From positions 18,983-82,982 of the forward strand of contig JAHJPG010000087.1 in NCBI GenBank assembly GCA_018819925.1: a stretch of DNA of 64,000 nt. Direction: 5' to 3'. Position 1 is the stretch's first letter; every line of letters begins with the position of its first letter. The DNA is from Pseudomonadota bacterium (lineage in GTDB: Bacteria > Desulfobacterota > Desulfarculia > Desulfarculales > Desulfarculaceae). This document shows, piece by piece, positions 8,681 through 17,873 of this stretch. The notes beneath the pieces are model-generated. The model saw nothing but the letters and a program-made list of their open reading frames with translations, did not search any database and was not told the DNA's origin. A program made the position numbers and the translations under genes.

Positions 8681-9814
8681 ATGGCCCCGGGCCGGTCAGT
8701 GGTGCTGGTGGCCGGCGAGGCCAGCGGCGATCAGCATGCGGCCAAGCTGGCCCGCCAACTGAGCCAGTTGGACCCGGATGTGGCCATCAGCGGCATCGGC
8801 GGGCCGGAGATGGAGGCCGCCGGGGTCGAGTTGCTCTATCGCTCCGAGGATCTGGCCCTGGTGGGCGTGGCCGAGGTGCTGCCCAAGCTCAAGGTCATCC
8901 TGGGGGCCATCAGGGGCATGAAGCGCCACTTCAAGAGCACCCGGCTCGATGTGGTGATCCTGGTGGATTTCCCGGATTTCAACTTTCGCCTGGGCAAGGC
9001 GGCCAAGAAGCTGGGCCTCAAAGTTCTTTATTACATCAGCCCCCAGGTGTGGGCCTGGCGCCCCAAGCGCGCCCAGAAGATGGCTTCTTTCGTGGACCAT
9101 CTGGCCTGCGTGTTTCCTTTTGAGCCTGAATTTTTCCGCCTTAACGCTCCGGAGTTGCCGGTGAGCTTCGTGGGCCATCCCTCACTGGACGATCCGCCCC
9201 AAGACTGGAACGAGCCCCTGCCGGTGCCCCGGGAAGCCGAACTGGTGGGCCTGTTGCCCGGCAGCCGCATGTCCGAGATAAGCCGCTTGTTGCCCTTGCT
9301 GCTGGCCTCGGCCCGGCTAATGCAGAAACAGCGGCCGGACCTGCACTTCGTGCTTCCCCTGGCCCCGGGCCTGCGCCGGGAGCAGGTGGAGCCTTATTTG
9401 CAAAACACCCCCCGGGGCCTTACCGTCATCGCCGGCCGCTCCCGCCAGGTCATGGCCCAGGCGCGCCTTTTGCTGGTGGCCTCGGGCACGGCCACTTTGC
9501 AGGCCGCACTGGCCGGCACCCCCGGGGTGGTGGTATACAAGACCGGAGGATTCAACTACCTGGTGGCGCGCTCCCTGATAAAGGTGGAGCACATCGCCAT
9601 GCCCAATTTAATCGCCGGCCGCCGCCTGTTGCCCGAGTTGATCCAGGGCGATGCCACCCCGGAAAGGGTGAGCGCCGAGGGCCTTTCGCTGCTGGCCGAT
9701 GATGAGCGCCGGGGGCGGGTGATCCAGGGCCTGAACGAGGTCCGCGCCAAATTGGGCGGGCCGGGAGCTAGCCGCCGGGTGGCCGAATTGGCCCTGGGCA
9801 TGATGAAGGGATAA
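8681..9814 (+). CDS. lpxB: Lipid-A-disaccharide synthase LpxB
   Basis: GT19 glycosyltransferase joining lipid X and UDP-2,3-diacylglucosamine into the beta-1,6 disaccharide of lipid A. The 377 residues (family about 380) show GEASGDQHAA near residue 13, DFPDFNFRLGK near 93, the PQVWAWRPKR signature near 123, LLPGSRMSEI near 189 and SGTATLQAAL near 267. It is a peripheral inner-membrane enzyme. The ATG directly abuts the preceding stop codon, implying translational coupling with the oxidoreductase gene and, via it, lpxI. Confidence 0.95.
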   Translation: MAPGRSVVLVAGEASGDQHAAKLARQLSQLDPDVAISGIGGPEMEAAGVELLYRSEDLALVGVAEVLPKLKVILGAIRGMKRHFKSTRLDVVILVDFPDFNFRLGKAAKKLGLKVLYYISPQVWAWRPKRAQKMASFVDHLACVFPFEPEFFRLNAPELPVSFVGHPSLDDPPQDWNEPLPVPREAELVGLLPGSRMSEISRLLPLLLASARLMQKQRPDLHFVLPLAPGLRREQVEPYLQNTPRGLTVIAGRSRQVMAQARLLLVASGTATLQAALAGTPGVVVYKTGGFNYLVARSLIKVEHIAMPNLIAGRRLLPELIQGDATPERVSAEGLSLLADDERRGRVIQGLNEVRAKLGGPGASRRVAELALGMMKG

Positions 9815-9819
9815 CCGGT

Positions 9820-11631
9820 TTGACTGAGCGGGCCCAAAAACGCCAACGCGACATTGAACACGCCAAACGCCTGCTGCGCATGGTGCGCCCCTACTGGAAG
9901 CGCCTGGCCGGGGCCATGATTCTCATGGTCCTGGTGGGGGTCTCCACCTCGGCCATGGCCTTCTTGGTCAAGCCGGTGATGGACAAGATCTTCGTGGCCA
10001 AGGACGCCGGCCTGTTGATGTTGATGCCCATCGCCATAGTGGTGCTCTACATGGTCAAAGGGCTGGCCTCCTACGGCCAAACCTATTTGATGCAGTACGT
10101 GGGCCAGCGCATAGTCACCCAGTTTCGCATCGATCTCTACGCCCATTTGCAGCGCCTGAGCCTGAGCTACTACGACCGCACCCCCACCGGCGAGTTGATG
10201 AGCCGCATCACCAACGACGTGAACCAGATGCAGGGCGCGGTGTCGAGCGTGGTCACCGGCGTGCTCAAGGATCTGTTCACCATCGTGGGCCTCATCGCGG
10301 TTATCATCTACCGTGACTGGTTTTTGGCGGTGTTCGCCCTGGGGGTGTTCCCCCTGTGTGTCATCCCCCTGGTCAAGTTCGGCCGTAGGCTGCGCAAGAT
10401 TTCCCACCGCTCCCAGGAGACCATGGCCGACGTCACCGTGCTCTTGCACGAAACCATTGCCGGCGCCCGCATCGTCAAGGGCTTTTGCCGGGAAGACCAC
10501 GAGACCAAGCGTTTTACTGACGAGGCCTTCCGCCTGTTCCGCCTGCGCATGAAGGACATCTCCACCCGGGCCATGTCCAGCCCGCTCATGGAGTTTTTGG
10601 GCGGCCTGGGCATCGCGGGCATCCTGTTCTACGGCGGCTGGCAGGTTATAAACGGCGTGTCCACCCCGGGCACCTTCTTCTCCTTCCTCACCGCCCTTAT
10701 CCTGCTCTACGAGCCGGTCAAGCGCCTGAGCAGCATGAACAACGACGTGCAAAACGGCTTGGCCGCCGCCGAGCGGGTCTACCGGGTCTTGGACGAGCCG
10801 GTGGAGATAGCCGAGCTGGCCGGCGCGGTGGAACTTCCTCCGCTGCAAAATGAGATTCGCTACGCCAAGGTGAGCTTCGCCTACCGGCCCGGCGAGCCGG
10901 TGCTCAGGGAAATAGACCTCATCGTGCCCAAGGGCCAGGCGGTGGCCCTGGTGGGCACCAGCGGCGGAGGCAAGACCACCCTGGTCAACCTGCTGCCCCG
11001 TTTCTACGAAGTGACCGGCGGGGCTATCCTCATAGACGGGGTGGACATCCGCCAGGCCTCGCTAAACAGCCTGCGCGGCCAGATCGCCATCGTCACTCAG
11101 CAGACCATCCTGTTCAACGACACGGTGCGCAACAACATCGCCTATGGCCGGCCCGAGGCCAGCGAGGACGAGGTGCGCGCCGCCGCCGAGGCGGCCTACG
11201 CCACCAAGTTCATAGAGCGCATGCCCAAGGGGCTGGACACCATGATCGGCGAGGGCGGGGTGCTGCTCTCCGGAGGCGAGCGCCAGCGCCTGTCCATTGC
11301 CCGGGCCTTGTTGGCCGACCGGCCCATCCTCATCTTGGACGAAGCCACCAGCAGCCTGGACACCGAGAGCGAGATGTACGTGCAAAAGGCCCTGGAAAAC
11401 CTCATGGCCGGACGCACCACTTTTGTCATCGCCCACCGTTTGTCCACGGTGCAGCGGGCCGACCGCATTTTGGTGATCAGCGGGGGGCGCATCGTGGAGG
11501 AGGGCCGCCACGAGCAACTGGTGGCCCTGGGCGGGGTGTACACCCGCCTGCACAGCATGCAGTTCGCCATCGATCAAGGGCTGGAAGCCATCACCCCCGA
11601 GGCCGCGAACCGGGCCGGGGAGGGGAGCTAG
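9820..11631 (+). CDS. msbA: Lipid A export ABC transporter MsbA
   Basis: 603-residue fused ABC half-transporter that flips lipid A-core across the inner membrane. Six hydrophobic helices occupy about residues 20-320 (type I exporter domain, with the YYDRTPTGELMSRITNDV coupling region). The nucleotide-binding domain follows, with Walker A GTSGGGKTT near 384-392, signature LSGGERQRLSIARAL near 485 and Walker B ILILDEATSSLD near 505. It starts with TTG five bases after lpxB. MsbA-type exporters can be hard to tell from other lipid or drug exporters; the lpxB and waaA neighbourhood decides here. Confidence 0.92.
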   Translation: MTERAQKRQRDIEHAKRLLRMVRPYWKRLAGAMILMVLVGVSTSAMAFLVKPVMDKIFVAKDAGLLMLMPIAIVVLYMVKGLASYGQTYLMQYVGQRIVTQFRIDLYAHLQRLSLSYYDRTPTGELMSRITNDVNQMQGAVSSVVTGVLKDLFTIVGLIAVIIYRDWFLAVFALGVFPLCVIPLVKFGRRLRKISHRSQETMADVTVLLHETIAGARIVKGFCREDHETKRFTDEAFRLFRLRMKDISTRAMSSPLMEFLGGLGIAGILFYGGWQVINGVSTPGTFFSFLTALILLYEPVKRLSSMNNDVQNGLAAAERVYRVLDEPVEIAELAGAVELPPLQNEIRYAKVSFAYRPGEPVLREIDLIVPKGQAVALVGTSGGGKTTLVNLLPRFYEVTGGAILIDGVDIRQASLNSLRGQIAIVTQQTILFNDTVRNNIAYGRPEASEDEVRAAAEAAYATKFIERMPKGLDTMIGEGGVLLSGGERQRLSIARALLADRPILILDEATSSLDTESEMYVQKALENLMAGRTTFVIAHRLSTVQRADRILVISGGRIVEEGRHEQLVALGGVYTRLHSMQFAIDQGLEAITPEAANRAGEGS

Positions 11632-11637
11632 GACCCC

Positions 11638-12276
11638 ATGCCTGCCCGCCCATTCGCCCAAGCCGATTCCGGTCTGCTGGCCCGCAGGGGGTTGGTTTTG
11701 GCGCTGGTGTTGGGGGCCATGGGCGGGGCGATGCTGTTGGGATGGGACCAATCCCTGCGCCAGACCCTGGGGCGCTTCGGGCAAAGCGGCTTTGGCTGGG
11801 CCTGGGGAGAGAGCGCCTATTGGATGGGCCTGGGGGGGATCCAACTGGCCGGGGCGGCAATGGTGATCGGCTTGGCGCTGTGGGCGCATAGCCTGAAATG
11901 GCGCAGGGTGGGACTGGGCTGCCTTTGGGCCGTGGCCGTCTCCGGGCTTTTGGTCCAGGTGATCAAACACCTGGTGGGGCGGGCCCGCCCCCGCACGGGT
12001 TTGACGCCTGACATTTTGGTGGGCCTCACCATGGATAGCGACATGCACTCCTTCCCCTCGGGGCACGTGACCACCAGCTTCGCCCTGGCCGCCTGGCTCA
12101 CCACACGCTGGCCTCAATACGGAGTGGTGTTCTACGCGCTGGCCGCCTTCATTTCCCTGGGCCGGGTGATCAGCGGGTCGCATTATCTCAGCGACGTGCT
12201 GGGGGGCATGGCCCTGGGCCTGTTGGTGGGTTGGGTGATGGATTTCAGGCGGCGGGCCAAGGAGGCTTCGGCATGA
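11638..12276 (+). CDS. PAP2-family membrane lipid phosphatase
   Basis: 212-residue integral membrane protein with several hydrophobic helices and all three PAP2 motifs: KHLVGRARPR (KX6RP type), FPSGH and the GRVISGSHYLSDVLGG motif with catalytic His and Asp. Family members dephosphorylate lipid phosphates such as undecaprenyl pyrophosphate or, in the LpxE/LpxF group, lipid A phosphates on the periplasmic face. It sits between msbA and the ArnT-like genes, so trimming of lipid A phosphate or recycling of undecaprenyl carrier are both plausible. It overlaps the next gene by four bases (ATGA). The first motif has the expected Lys and Arg-Pro. Confidence 0.86.
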   Translation: MPARPFAQADSGLLARRGLVLALVLGAMGGAMLLGWDQSLRQTLGRFGQSGFGWAWGESAYWMGLGGIQLAGAAMVIGLALWAHSLKWRRVGLGCLWAVAVSGLLVQVIKHLVGRARPRTGLTPDILVGLTMDSDMHSFPSGHVTTSFALAAWLTTRWPQYGVVFYALAAFISLGRVISGSHYLSDVLGGMALGLLVGWVMDFRRRAKEASA

Positions 12277-14171
12277 AGGGCAAATCGAACCTGAAGGGCG
12301 CCTTAGCCCTGTTGTTGGTGCTGGCCGCGGCCGGGGCCCTGTTCTTGGCCGGGCTGGGGGAGATGGCCCTCACCGACCGCGACGAGGGCGAATACGCCGC
12401 CGCAGTGGCGGCCATGCGCGCCAGCGGCGATTGGGTGGTACCCACCCTCAACGGCCGCCTGTACCTGGAAAAGCCCATCCTGGTCTACTGGGTCATGGCC
12501 GGCAGCCAGGCCCTGCTGGGCCCGGGCGAGGCCGGGGCGCGCCTGCCCTCGGCCCTGGCCGCCTTTGCCTTGGTGCTGGCCGTGGGGCTCATGGTCTGGC
12601 GTAGCGGTAAGCGGGCCTCCCTGGGGGCCCTGGCCGCCGCAGCCCTGGCCTTCAGTCCCCTGTTCGTGCTGGTGGGCCGGGCCTGCCTTACCGACGCGCT
12701 GCTCAGTTTGTGGACCACCTTGGCCCTGATGGCGGTCTTTCTGGCCCTGGAGGGCGAGGCTCCGGCGGGGCGCAAATGGTGGCTCATCGCCTGGGCCGCC
12801 CTGGGCCTGGGCTTTCTCACCAAGGGGCCGGTGGCCCTGGCCGTGGTGCTGCCCAGCGCGGCCATCTACGCCATCATCCAGGGCCGCTTTTTCCTGGCCC
12901 TGCGCAGCGCCCGCTGGCTGTGGGGCATATTGATCTTTTTGGTCATCAACCTGCCCTGGTACGGCCTGGTGTGGTGGAAGCTGGGCGACCGGTTCATCGA
13001 CGCCTTCTTCATTTCCCAGAACCTGCGCCGCTTTTCCGAGACTCTGCTGGGGCACGGGGGAGGGCTGTTCTACTACCTGCCCGTGCTTCTGCTGGGAGCT
13101 TTCCCCTTTGCCGCCGCGGCCCTGCCCGAGCTGGGCCGGGCTCTGTTCCATAACCCCCGGGCCCAGCGGGAGGCGGACCCCCTGAGCCGCCTGCACATGC
13201 TGGCCGCCGTGTCTCTGCTGGTGGTGCTGGTGGTGTTCAGCCTGGCCGCCACCAAGCAGATCAACTACATCCTGCCCGCCTTGCCCTTCTTGGCCATGCT
13301 GGCCGCCTGCCAGATGGGTCGCCTGGCCGAGGGCCAGGCCCATGGCCGTCTGGCCTGGCCGGTGTTTTGGGCGGCCCTTTGGGTGTCGGGGGGCATATTG
13401 GTGGTGGCCCTGGCCGCCGTCCCGGCGGCTTTGCCGCTTTTCTGGGACAAGATACTTGGCTCCATCCGCTTCGACTCCAGCGAGTACGCCCTGCCCGCCC
13501 AGGCTCCGGTGATGATCCTATGGCCCCTGCTGGCCGCCTTGACCGCCGGGGCCGGCATCTACCTGGCCTCTTGGGCCGCCAGGCGGCAGCACGGCTTCAT
13601 GGCGGCATGGTCCCTGGCCGTGGCATCGGCCCTGTTCTGCGGGGTGGTGTTCCTGGGCCTGCTGCCCCAGGCCGCCGGGGTCATCCAGCAGCCGGCCAAG
13701 GAGTTGGCCCAGGAGCTGAAGCGCCGGGCCGGGGAGCAGTCCAAGGTGGTCACCTACGGCCTGTGGAAGCCCAGCCTCATCTTTTACACCGGGCGCGGCC
13801 TGCCCCGGCTCAAGGTGGAGCAGGGGGCGGAACTGGCCAAGGAGTTGTCCGCCGCCGCGCCGGTGTACGTGATAAGCCGGGTGCGCCTCACGGACAAGCT
13901 GGGCCAGGCCCCGGGCTTCGCGGTTTTGGCCAGCCGGGAGGGCTATCTGGTGGGCGGCAACCAGGCCGCCGCCGCCCAGTGGCGGGGCGATGCCCCACCG
14001 CCGGTTACGCTTAGTCCGCCCCCCCAGGCCGCCCCGCCGGCGCAGGCGACTCCACCTAAACAAACCAGCCCGCCGGTGCAGGCAACCCCGCCGGAGAAGG
14101 CAACACCGCCGGCGCAGAGCGCTCCGCCGGAGCAAGCCGCCCCACCGGTAAAGGACAAGGAATCCTTGTGA
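12273..14171 (+). CDS. ArnT-like membrane glycosyltransferase with proline-rich C-terminal tail
   Basis: 632-residue GT-C protein with about 11 hydrophobic segments. Near the N-terminus DRDEGEYAAA matches the DE motif of ArnT/PMT enzymes, followed by YLEKPILVYW and GFLTKGPVALA. Such enzymes move a sugar from undecaprenyl phosphate to lipid A or protein on the periplasmic side. After a soluble periplasmic part, the last 55 or so residues are low complexity: a degenerate repeat of PPxQA(T/A)PP units (13999-14150). The start ATG at 12273 has AAGGAGG eight bases upstream and overlaps the PAP2 stop. The substrate cannot be deduced; it is more divergent from ArnT than the next gene. Confidence 0.85.
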   Translation: MKGKSNLKGALALLLVLAAAGALFLAGLGEMALTDRDEGEYAAAVAAMRASGDWVVPTLNGRLYLEKPILVYWVMAGSQALLGPGEAGARLPSALAAFALVLAVGLMVWRSGKRASLGALAAAALAFSPLFVLVGRACLTDALLSLWTTLALMAVFLALEGEAPAGRKWWLIAWAALGLGFLTKGPVALAVVLPSAAIYAIIQGRFFLALRSARWLWGILIFLVINLPWYGLVWWKLGDRFIDAFFISQNLRRFSETLLGHGGGLFYYLPVLLLGAFPFAAAALPELGRALFHNPRAQREADPLSRLHMLAAVSLLVVLVVFSLAATKQINYILPALPFLAMLAACQMGRLAEGQAHGRLAWPVFWAALWVSGGILVVALAAVPAALPLFWDKILGSIRFDSSEYALPAQAPVMILWPLLAALTAGAGIYLASWAARRQHGFMAAWSLAVASALFCGVVFLGLLPQAAGVIQQPAKELAQELKRRAGEQSKVVTYGLWKPSLIFYTGRGLPRLKVEQGAELAKELSAAAPVYVISRVRLTDKLGQAPGFAVLASREGYLVGGNQAAAAQWRGDAPPPVTLSPPPQAAPPAQATPPKQTSPPVQATPPEKATPPAQSAPPEQAAPPVKDKESL

Positions 14172-15871
14172 ACAACTGGTTGCAAAACCCGCTCTGGCAG
14201 CGCCGCCTTTATGTGCTGGTGCTGCTGGCGGTGTGCGCCCTGTTGTTCTTTTCGCTGGGGGGCATGCGCGACCTGTGGGAGAGCGACGAGACCCGCTACG
14301 CCGAGCTGGGCCGGGAGATGCTGGACTCGGGCTCCTTCAGCCATTGGGTGATCCCCCGCCTGAACTACGTGATTTACCTGGAGAAGCCTCCTCTGTATTA
14401 CTGGCTCACCGCCCTTAGCTTCGCCCTGTTCGGGGTGTGCGAGGCGGCGGCCCGCCTGGTGCCGGCGGTTTTCGGCACCTTGAGCGTCTTGATCGCCTTC
14501 GCCTTGGGCCGGGAGATGTGGGGCGATGAAAAGGCCGGTTTCTGGTCCGGCCTGGTGCTGGCCACCTCGCTGATGTTTTTCGCCCTTAGCCGGGTGATCC
14601 TGGTGGACATGGTGCTGTGCTTCGGGATCATGTTGGCCGTATGGGGGGCCTGGAGCCTCAGGGCCGGGCGGGACTGGGGGCTGTACGCCTTTTGGGCGGG
14701 CTGCGCCATCGGCTTTCTCACCAAGGGGGTGCTGGGGCCGGGCCTGGCGGCCATGGCCGTGGTGCTCTTCGCGGCCCTGGCCGGGGAGTGGCGTCTCTTG
14801 GGACGTCTGCTGGACTGGCGGGGGCCGGCCCTGTTCGCGCTGCTCTGCGCTCCCTGGGTGGTGGCCGCCGCCCTTTTGCACAAGGGATTCCTCACCTACT
14901 TTTTCTGGGACGAGCAGGTGGGCCGGCTGCTCACCACCAAGCACCAGCGCTTTCAGCCCTGGTGGTTCTATTTCGCGCTGATTCCCGGGGCCTTCTTCCC
15001 CTGGATAGCCCTGCTGCCCTGGGCCCTGGGCCGCACCTTCCCCTGGGGGGCCTGGCGCGCGCCCGAGGCTCGGCCCTGGCTCTTGGCCGCGGTTTGGTTC
15101 GTGGCCTTTTTCCTGTTCCTCACCCTGTCGCGCTCCAAGATGCTGCACTACGCCCTGCCCATGCTGCCCCCCCTGGCCCTGCTGGTGGGGCGGCCCTTGA
15201 GCGGGGTGATGTCCTGGCCCAGGGGCGCGGCCGCCCCGGCCGGGCTCAAGGCCAGCATCAGCGCCCTGGCCGCCCTATGCCTGGTGGCCGGCCTGGCCCT
15301 GCTGGTGGTCCCGGCCACCAACCCGGACATCGGCTACGCTCACGGCGGGGCCCTGCTTTTCGCCGGGCCGGTGTTTTTGGCACTGCTGGCCCTGGGGGTC
15401 TATTGGGTAAGGAATCGGGCCTGGGCCGCGGCCTGCGCGCCCCTGGCCGTGTTTTTGCTCTTGGTGCTGGGGGCGGCGGCGGCCACGCCCACCCTGGACC
15501 GCTACCGCTCGCTGGGCCCGCTCCTCAAGCCCCTGGCCGCCCAACTCAAGCCCGGCGACCTGGTGGCCACCCTGGGGGACTATTGGCACGGCGCGGCCTT
15601 TTACACCCGCCGCAGGGTGGCCGTGGCCGACAACTGGGGGGAGTTGGATTTCGGCCGGCGCCTGGCTCCGGACCGGGACCAATGGTTTCTCAAGGGCAAC
15701 CAGGGGCTGTTAAAGCTGATGGGAGGACAGCGGCGGGTGTTCGCCATCGCCGAGACGCCCCGCTACAAGCGCTTTCACGCCCTGGCTCAGAAACGGCCCC
15801 AGGCCCTGCCCCTGTTCGCCTGGGCCACGGTGGGGGACAAGACCTTGTTCAGCAACCGTCCCCCGGGCTAA
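14168..15871 (+). CDS. ArnT-like lipid A glycosyltransferase
   Basis: 567-residue multi-spanning GT83/GT39-type enzyme. It has the ArnT hallmark ESDETRYAELGREML near residues 38-52, then YLEKPPLYYWLTAL near 74-87, an FLTKGVLGPG loop and a C-terminal periplasmic domain. ArnT transfers 4-amino-4-deoxy-arabinose from undecaprenyl phosphate to lipid A phosphates; in Francisella the related FlmK transfers galactosamine. The GTG start overlaps the preceding stop (GTGA). ArnC-like and ArnD-like genes follow after a 92-base gap, supporting a carrier-linked aminosugar decoration route. Exact sugar unknown. Confidence 0.86.
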   Translation: MNNWLQNPLWQRRLYVLVLLAVCALLFFSLGGMRDLWESDETRYAELGREMLDSGSFSHWVIPRLNYVIYLEKPPLYYWLTALSFALFGVCEAAARLVPAVFGTLSVLIAFALGREMWGDEKAGFWSGLVLATSLMFFALSRVILVDMVLCFGIMLAVWGAWSLRAGRDWGLYAFWAGCAIGFLTKGVLGPGLAAMAVVLFAALAGEWRLLGRLLDWRGPALFALLCAPWVVAAALLHKGFLTYFFWDEQVGRLLTTKHQRFQPWWFYFALIPGAFFPWIALLPWALGRTFPWGAWRAPEARPWLLAAVWFVAFFLFLTLSRSKMLHYALPMLPPLALLVGRPLSGVMSWPRGAAAPAGLKASISALAALCLVAGLALLVVPATNPDIGYAHGGALLFAGPVFLALLALGVYWVRNRAWAAACAPLAVFLLLVLGAAAATPTLDRYRSLGPLLKPLAAQLKPGDLVATLGDYWHGAAFYTRRRVAVADNWGELDFGRRLAPDRDQWFLKGNQGLLKLMGGQRRVFAIAETPRYKRFHALAQKRPQALPLFAWATVGDKTLFSNRPPG

Positions 15872-15885
15872 CACTCCGGGGCGAC

Positions 15886-15919
15886 TTGATTTATTCCCCC
15901 TTGCCTGCCATAGTATAAA
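15886..15919 (+). promoter_or_regulatory. Possible promoter ahead of the ArnC-like gene
   Basis: This is the only gap of more than 20 bases between 6852 and 27140. It is AT-richer than its surroundings and carries TTGATT (15886-15891) with TAGTATAAA (15911-15919) as possible -35 and -10 elements. Spacing is 19 bases to TAGTAT and 22 to TATAAA, neither ideal, so this is a weak call. Confidence 0.3.
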
Positions 15920-15963
15920 CCCGCGAGCACCCAGTTTTGGCATCACCCAATGCGGAGAGGCCC

Positions 15964-16923
15964 ATGCCCCCGGCAGCCACGGAAAACCAGCCCTATCTAT
16001 CAGTGGTTATCCCTGTCTTCAACGAAGAGGAAAACCTGGCGGAGCTTCAGGCCCGCCTGGCCCTGGCCCTGGGCGCCTCTCCCTGGAGCTGGGAGGTGAT
16101 CTACGTGGACGACGGCTCCAAGGACAGCTCTTGGGAACTTTTGGGCCGCATACAGGCCCAGGACCCCCACGTGCGCCTGGTGCGCTTCAACCGGAACTAC
16201 GGCCAGCACATGGCCATTTTCGCGGGTTTTGAAAGTGTGCGAGGGCAGGTGGTGGTGACCCTGGACGCGGACCTGCAAAACCCCCCCGAGGAGGTGCCCA
16301 AGCTGGTGGCCAAGCTGGAGGAGGGGTTTGACGTGGTCAGCGGCTGGCGGCAGAATCGCCACGACTCGGTGCTGCGCAAGATACCCACCTGGATGGTGGC
16401 CAAGCTCACCAGCCGGGTGGTGGGAGTGCACCTCAAGGACTACGGCTGCATGCTCAGGGCCTATCGCCGCGAGGTGGTCGAGGCCATGTGCGCCTCCCAG
16501 GAGACATCTTCCTACATCCCCGCCCTGGCCAATCTCTACGCGGCCAGCGTGGCCGAGATTCCCGTGGCTCACGCCGAGCGCTCGGCCGGCCAGTCCAAAT
16601 ACGGCCTGCTCAAGCTCATCAAACTGAATTTCGACCTGATGACCGGCTTTTCGGTGCTGCCCATCCAGATGGTGAGCGTTTTGGGGGTGCTCATCGCCCT
16701 GATGGGCCTGGCATTCGGCCTGTTCTTGTTCGTCCGCCGCCTGGTGGTGGGCCCGGAGGTGGGCGGGGTGTTCACCCTGTTCGCCATCCTTTTCGTCTTC
16801 GTGGGCCTGCAAATCCTGGTGGTGGGGCTCATGGGCGAATACCTGGGCCGCATCTATCGCGAGGTGCGCCGCAGGCCCCGCTTCGTCATCCGCGAGACCA
16901 GGGACCCCGAAGCCGGGTCATAA
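15964..16923 (+). CDS. ArnC-like undecaprenyl-phosphate glycosyltransferase (GT2)
   Basis: Polyprenol-phosphate sugar transferase of about 319 residues. The GT2 domain shows VVIPVFNEEENL, the DDGSKDSSW metal region, LDADLQNPPEE and the ArnC-specific NRNYGQH and KDYGCMLRAYRR segments; two C-terminal helices and GEYLGRIY complete the ArnC/DPM1 pattern. ArnC loads Ara4FN onto undecaprenyl phosphate; the Francisella FlmF proteins load other sugars. A TTG at 15937 would add nine residues; ATG 15964 just after GGAGAGG gives a more typical N-terminus. An ArnD-like deacylase gene begins two bases after its stop. Confidence 0.88.
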   Translation: MPPAATENQPYLSVVIPVFNEEENLAELQARLALALGASPWSWEVIYVDDGSKDSSWELLGRIQAQDPHVRLVRFNRNYGQHMAIFAGFESVRGQVVVTLDADLQNPPEEVPKLVAKLEEGFDVVSGWRQNRHDSVLRKIPTWMVAKLTSRVVGVHLKDYGCMLRAYRREVVEAMCASQETSSYIPALANLYAASVAEIPVAHAERSAGQSKYGLLKLIKLNFDLMTGFSVLPIQMVSVLGVLIALMGLAFGLFLFVRRLVVGPEVGGVFTLFAILFVFVGLQILVVGLMGEYLGRIYREVRRRPRFVIRETRDPEAGS

Positions 16924-16925
16924 TC

Positions 16926-17873
16926 ATGGTCATCAAACGGTTCGAGCCCTTACCGGCCGCCACCCGCCTGGTCCTCAAGGTGGACATAGACACCAAGGTG
17001 GGGCTGCTATCGGGCGTGCCCCGCCTAATGGACATCTTCGCCCGGGCCGGAGTGAAGGCCTCCTTTTACATCGCCATGGGGCCGGACAACTCGGGAAGGG
17101 CATTGGCCCGCCTGGTCAAGCCGGGCTTTTTAAAAAAGCAGCTCCGTTCCGGCGCCGCCGGGGCCTATGGCCTGACCACCATGCTCTACGGCGTGGCCCT
17201 GCCCGGGCCCATCATCGCCCAGGCCGGGCCCCACCTGTTGCGCGAGCTTTTGTCCCAGGGCCACGAGGTGGGGCTGCACGGCTGGGACCACGTGTTCTGG
17301 CACGACCGCATGCGCCGCCTGCCGGCAGGGCGCATCCGGGCCCACCTGGGCCGGGCCTGGCGGCTCTATAAACACATCACCGGCCAGGCTCCGGCCAGCT
17401 TCGCCTCGCCGGGCTGGCAGATAACCCCCACCGCCTACCAGGCCCTGGCCGGCATGGGCATCACCCACGTTTCCTGCGCCAGGGGGCGCAGCCCCTTCCG
17501 GCCTCTGGCGGATGGCCGCCCCTTGCCCCTGGTGGAACTGCCCACCACCCTGCCCACCCTGGACGAGATATTGGGCCGGGACGGCATAACCCTGGGCACC
17601 GCCGCCGCCTGGCTGGCCGGCCAGGTGCGCCCCGGCGCGCTCAACGTCTACACCCTGCACGGCGAGGTGGAAGGCAGGGCCCAGGCCCCGGTGTTGGAGA
17701 GCCTCATCGCCCGCTTGCAGGACCGGGGCGTTGTTTTTCACCGCCTTTTGGACGCTGCCGTCCAGGAGGCGTCTCGGGATGTGCCGGTGGATGAGGTGGC
17801 CTGGGGCCAAGTGCCGGGGCGGGCCGGGCAGGTGGCCTGGCAGGCCTCGGAGTTGGCCAAGGGGGCGGCGTGA
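16926..17873 (+). CDS. ArnD/NaxD-like polysaccharide deacetylase
   Basis: 315-residue NodB-fold deacylase. DIDTKVGLLSGVPRL, MGPDNSGRALARLVKP, the metal-ligand motif HEVGLHGWDH, SPFRPL, LPTLDEILGRD and the late LHGEVEG all match ArnD, which removes the formyl group from undecaprenyl-phosphate-Ara4FN in E. coli. NaxD of Francisella, a relative, deacetylates undecaprenyl-phosphate-GalNAc. No arnA or arnB is in the window, so the deacetylase (NaxD-like) reading is attractive but unproven. Start ATG 16926; frame-compatible sequence upstream overlaps the previous gene. The stop overlaps waaA by four bases. Confidence 0.86.
   Translation: MVIKRFEPLPAATRLVLKVDIDTKVGLLSGVPRLMDIFARAGVKASFYIAMGPDNSGRALARLVKPGFLKKQLRSGAAGAYGLTTMLYGVALPGPIIAQAGPHLLRELLSQGHEVGLHGWDHVFWHDRMRRLPAGRIRAHLGRAWRLYKHITGQAPASFASPGWQITPTAYQALAGMGITHVSCARGRSPFRPLADGRPLPLVELPTTLPTLDEILGRDGITLGTAAAWLAGQVRPGALNVYTLHGEVEGRAQAPVLESLIARLQDRGVVFHRLLDAAVQEASRDVPVDEVAWGQVPGRAGQVAWQASELAKGAA

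Noticed and set aside
13999..14160. CRISPR-like short repeats
   Set aside because: The repeats are degenerate, in frame and code for a proline-rich tail; there are no spacers of constant length and no cas genes.
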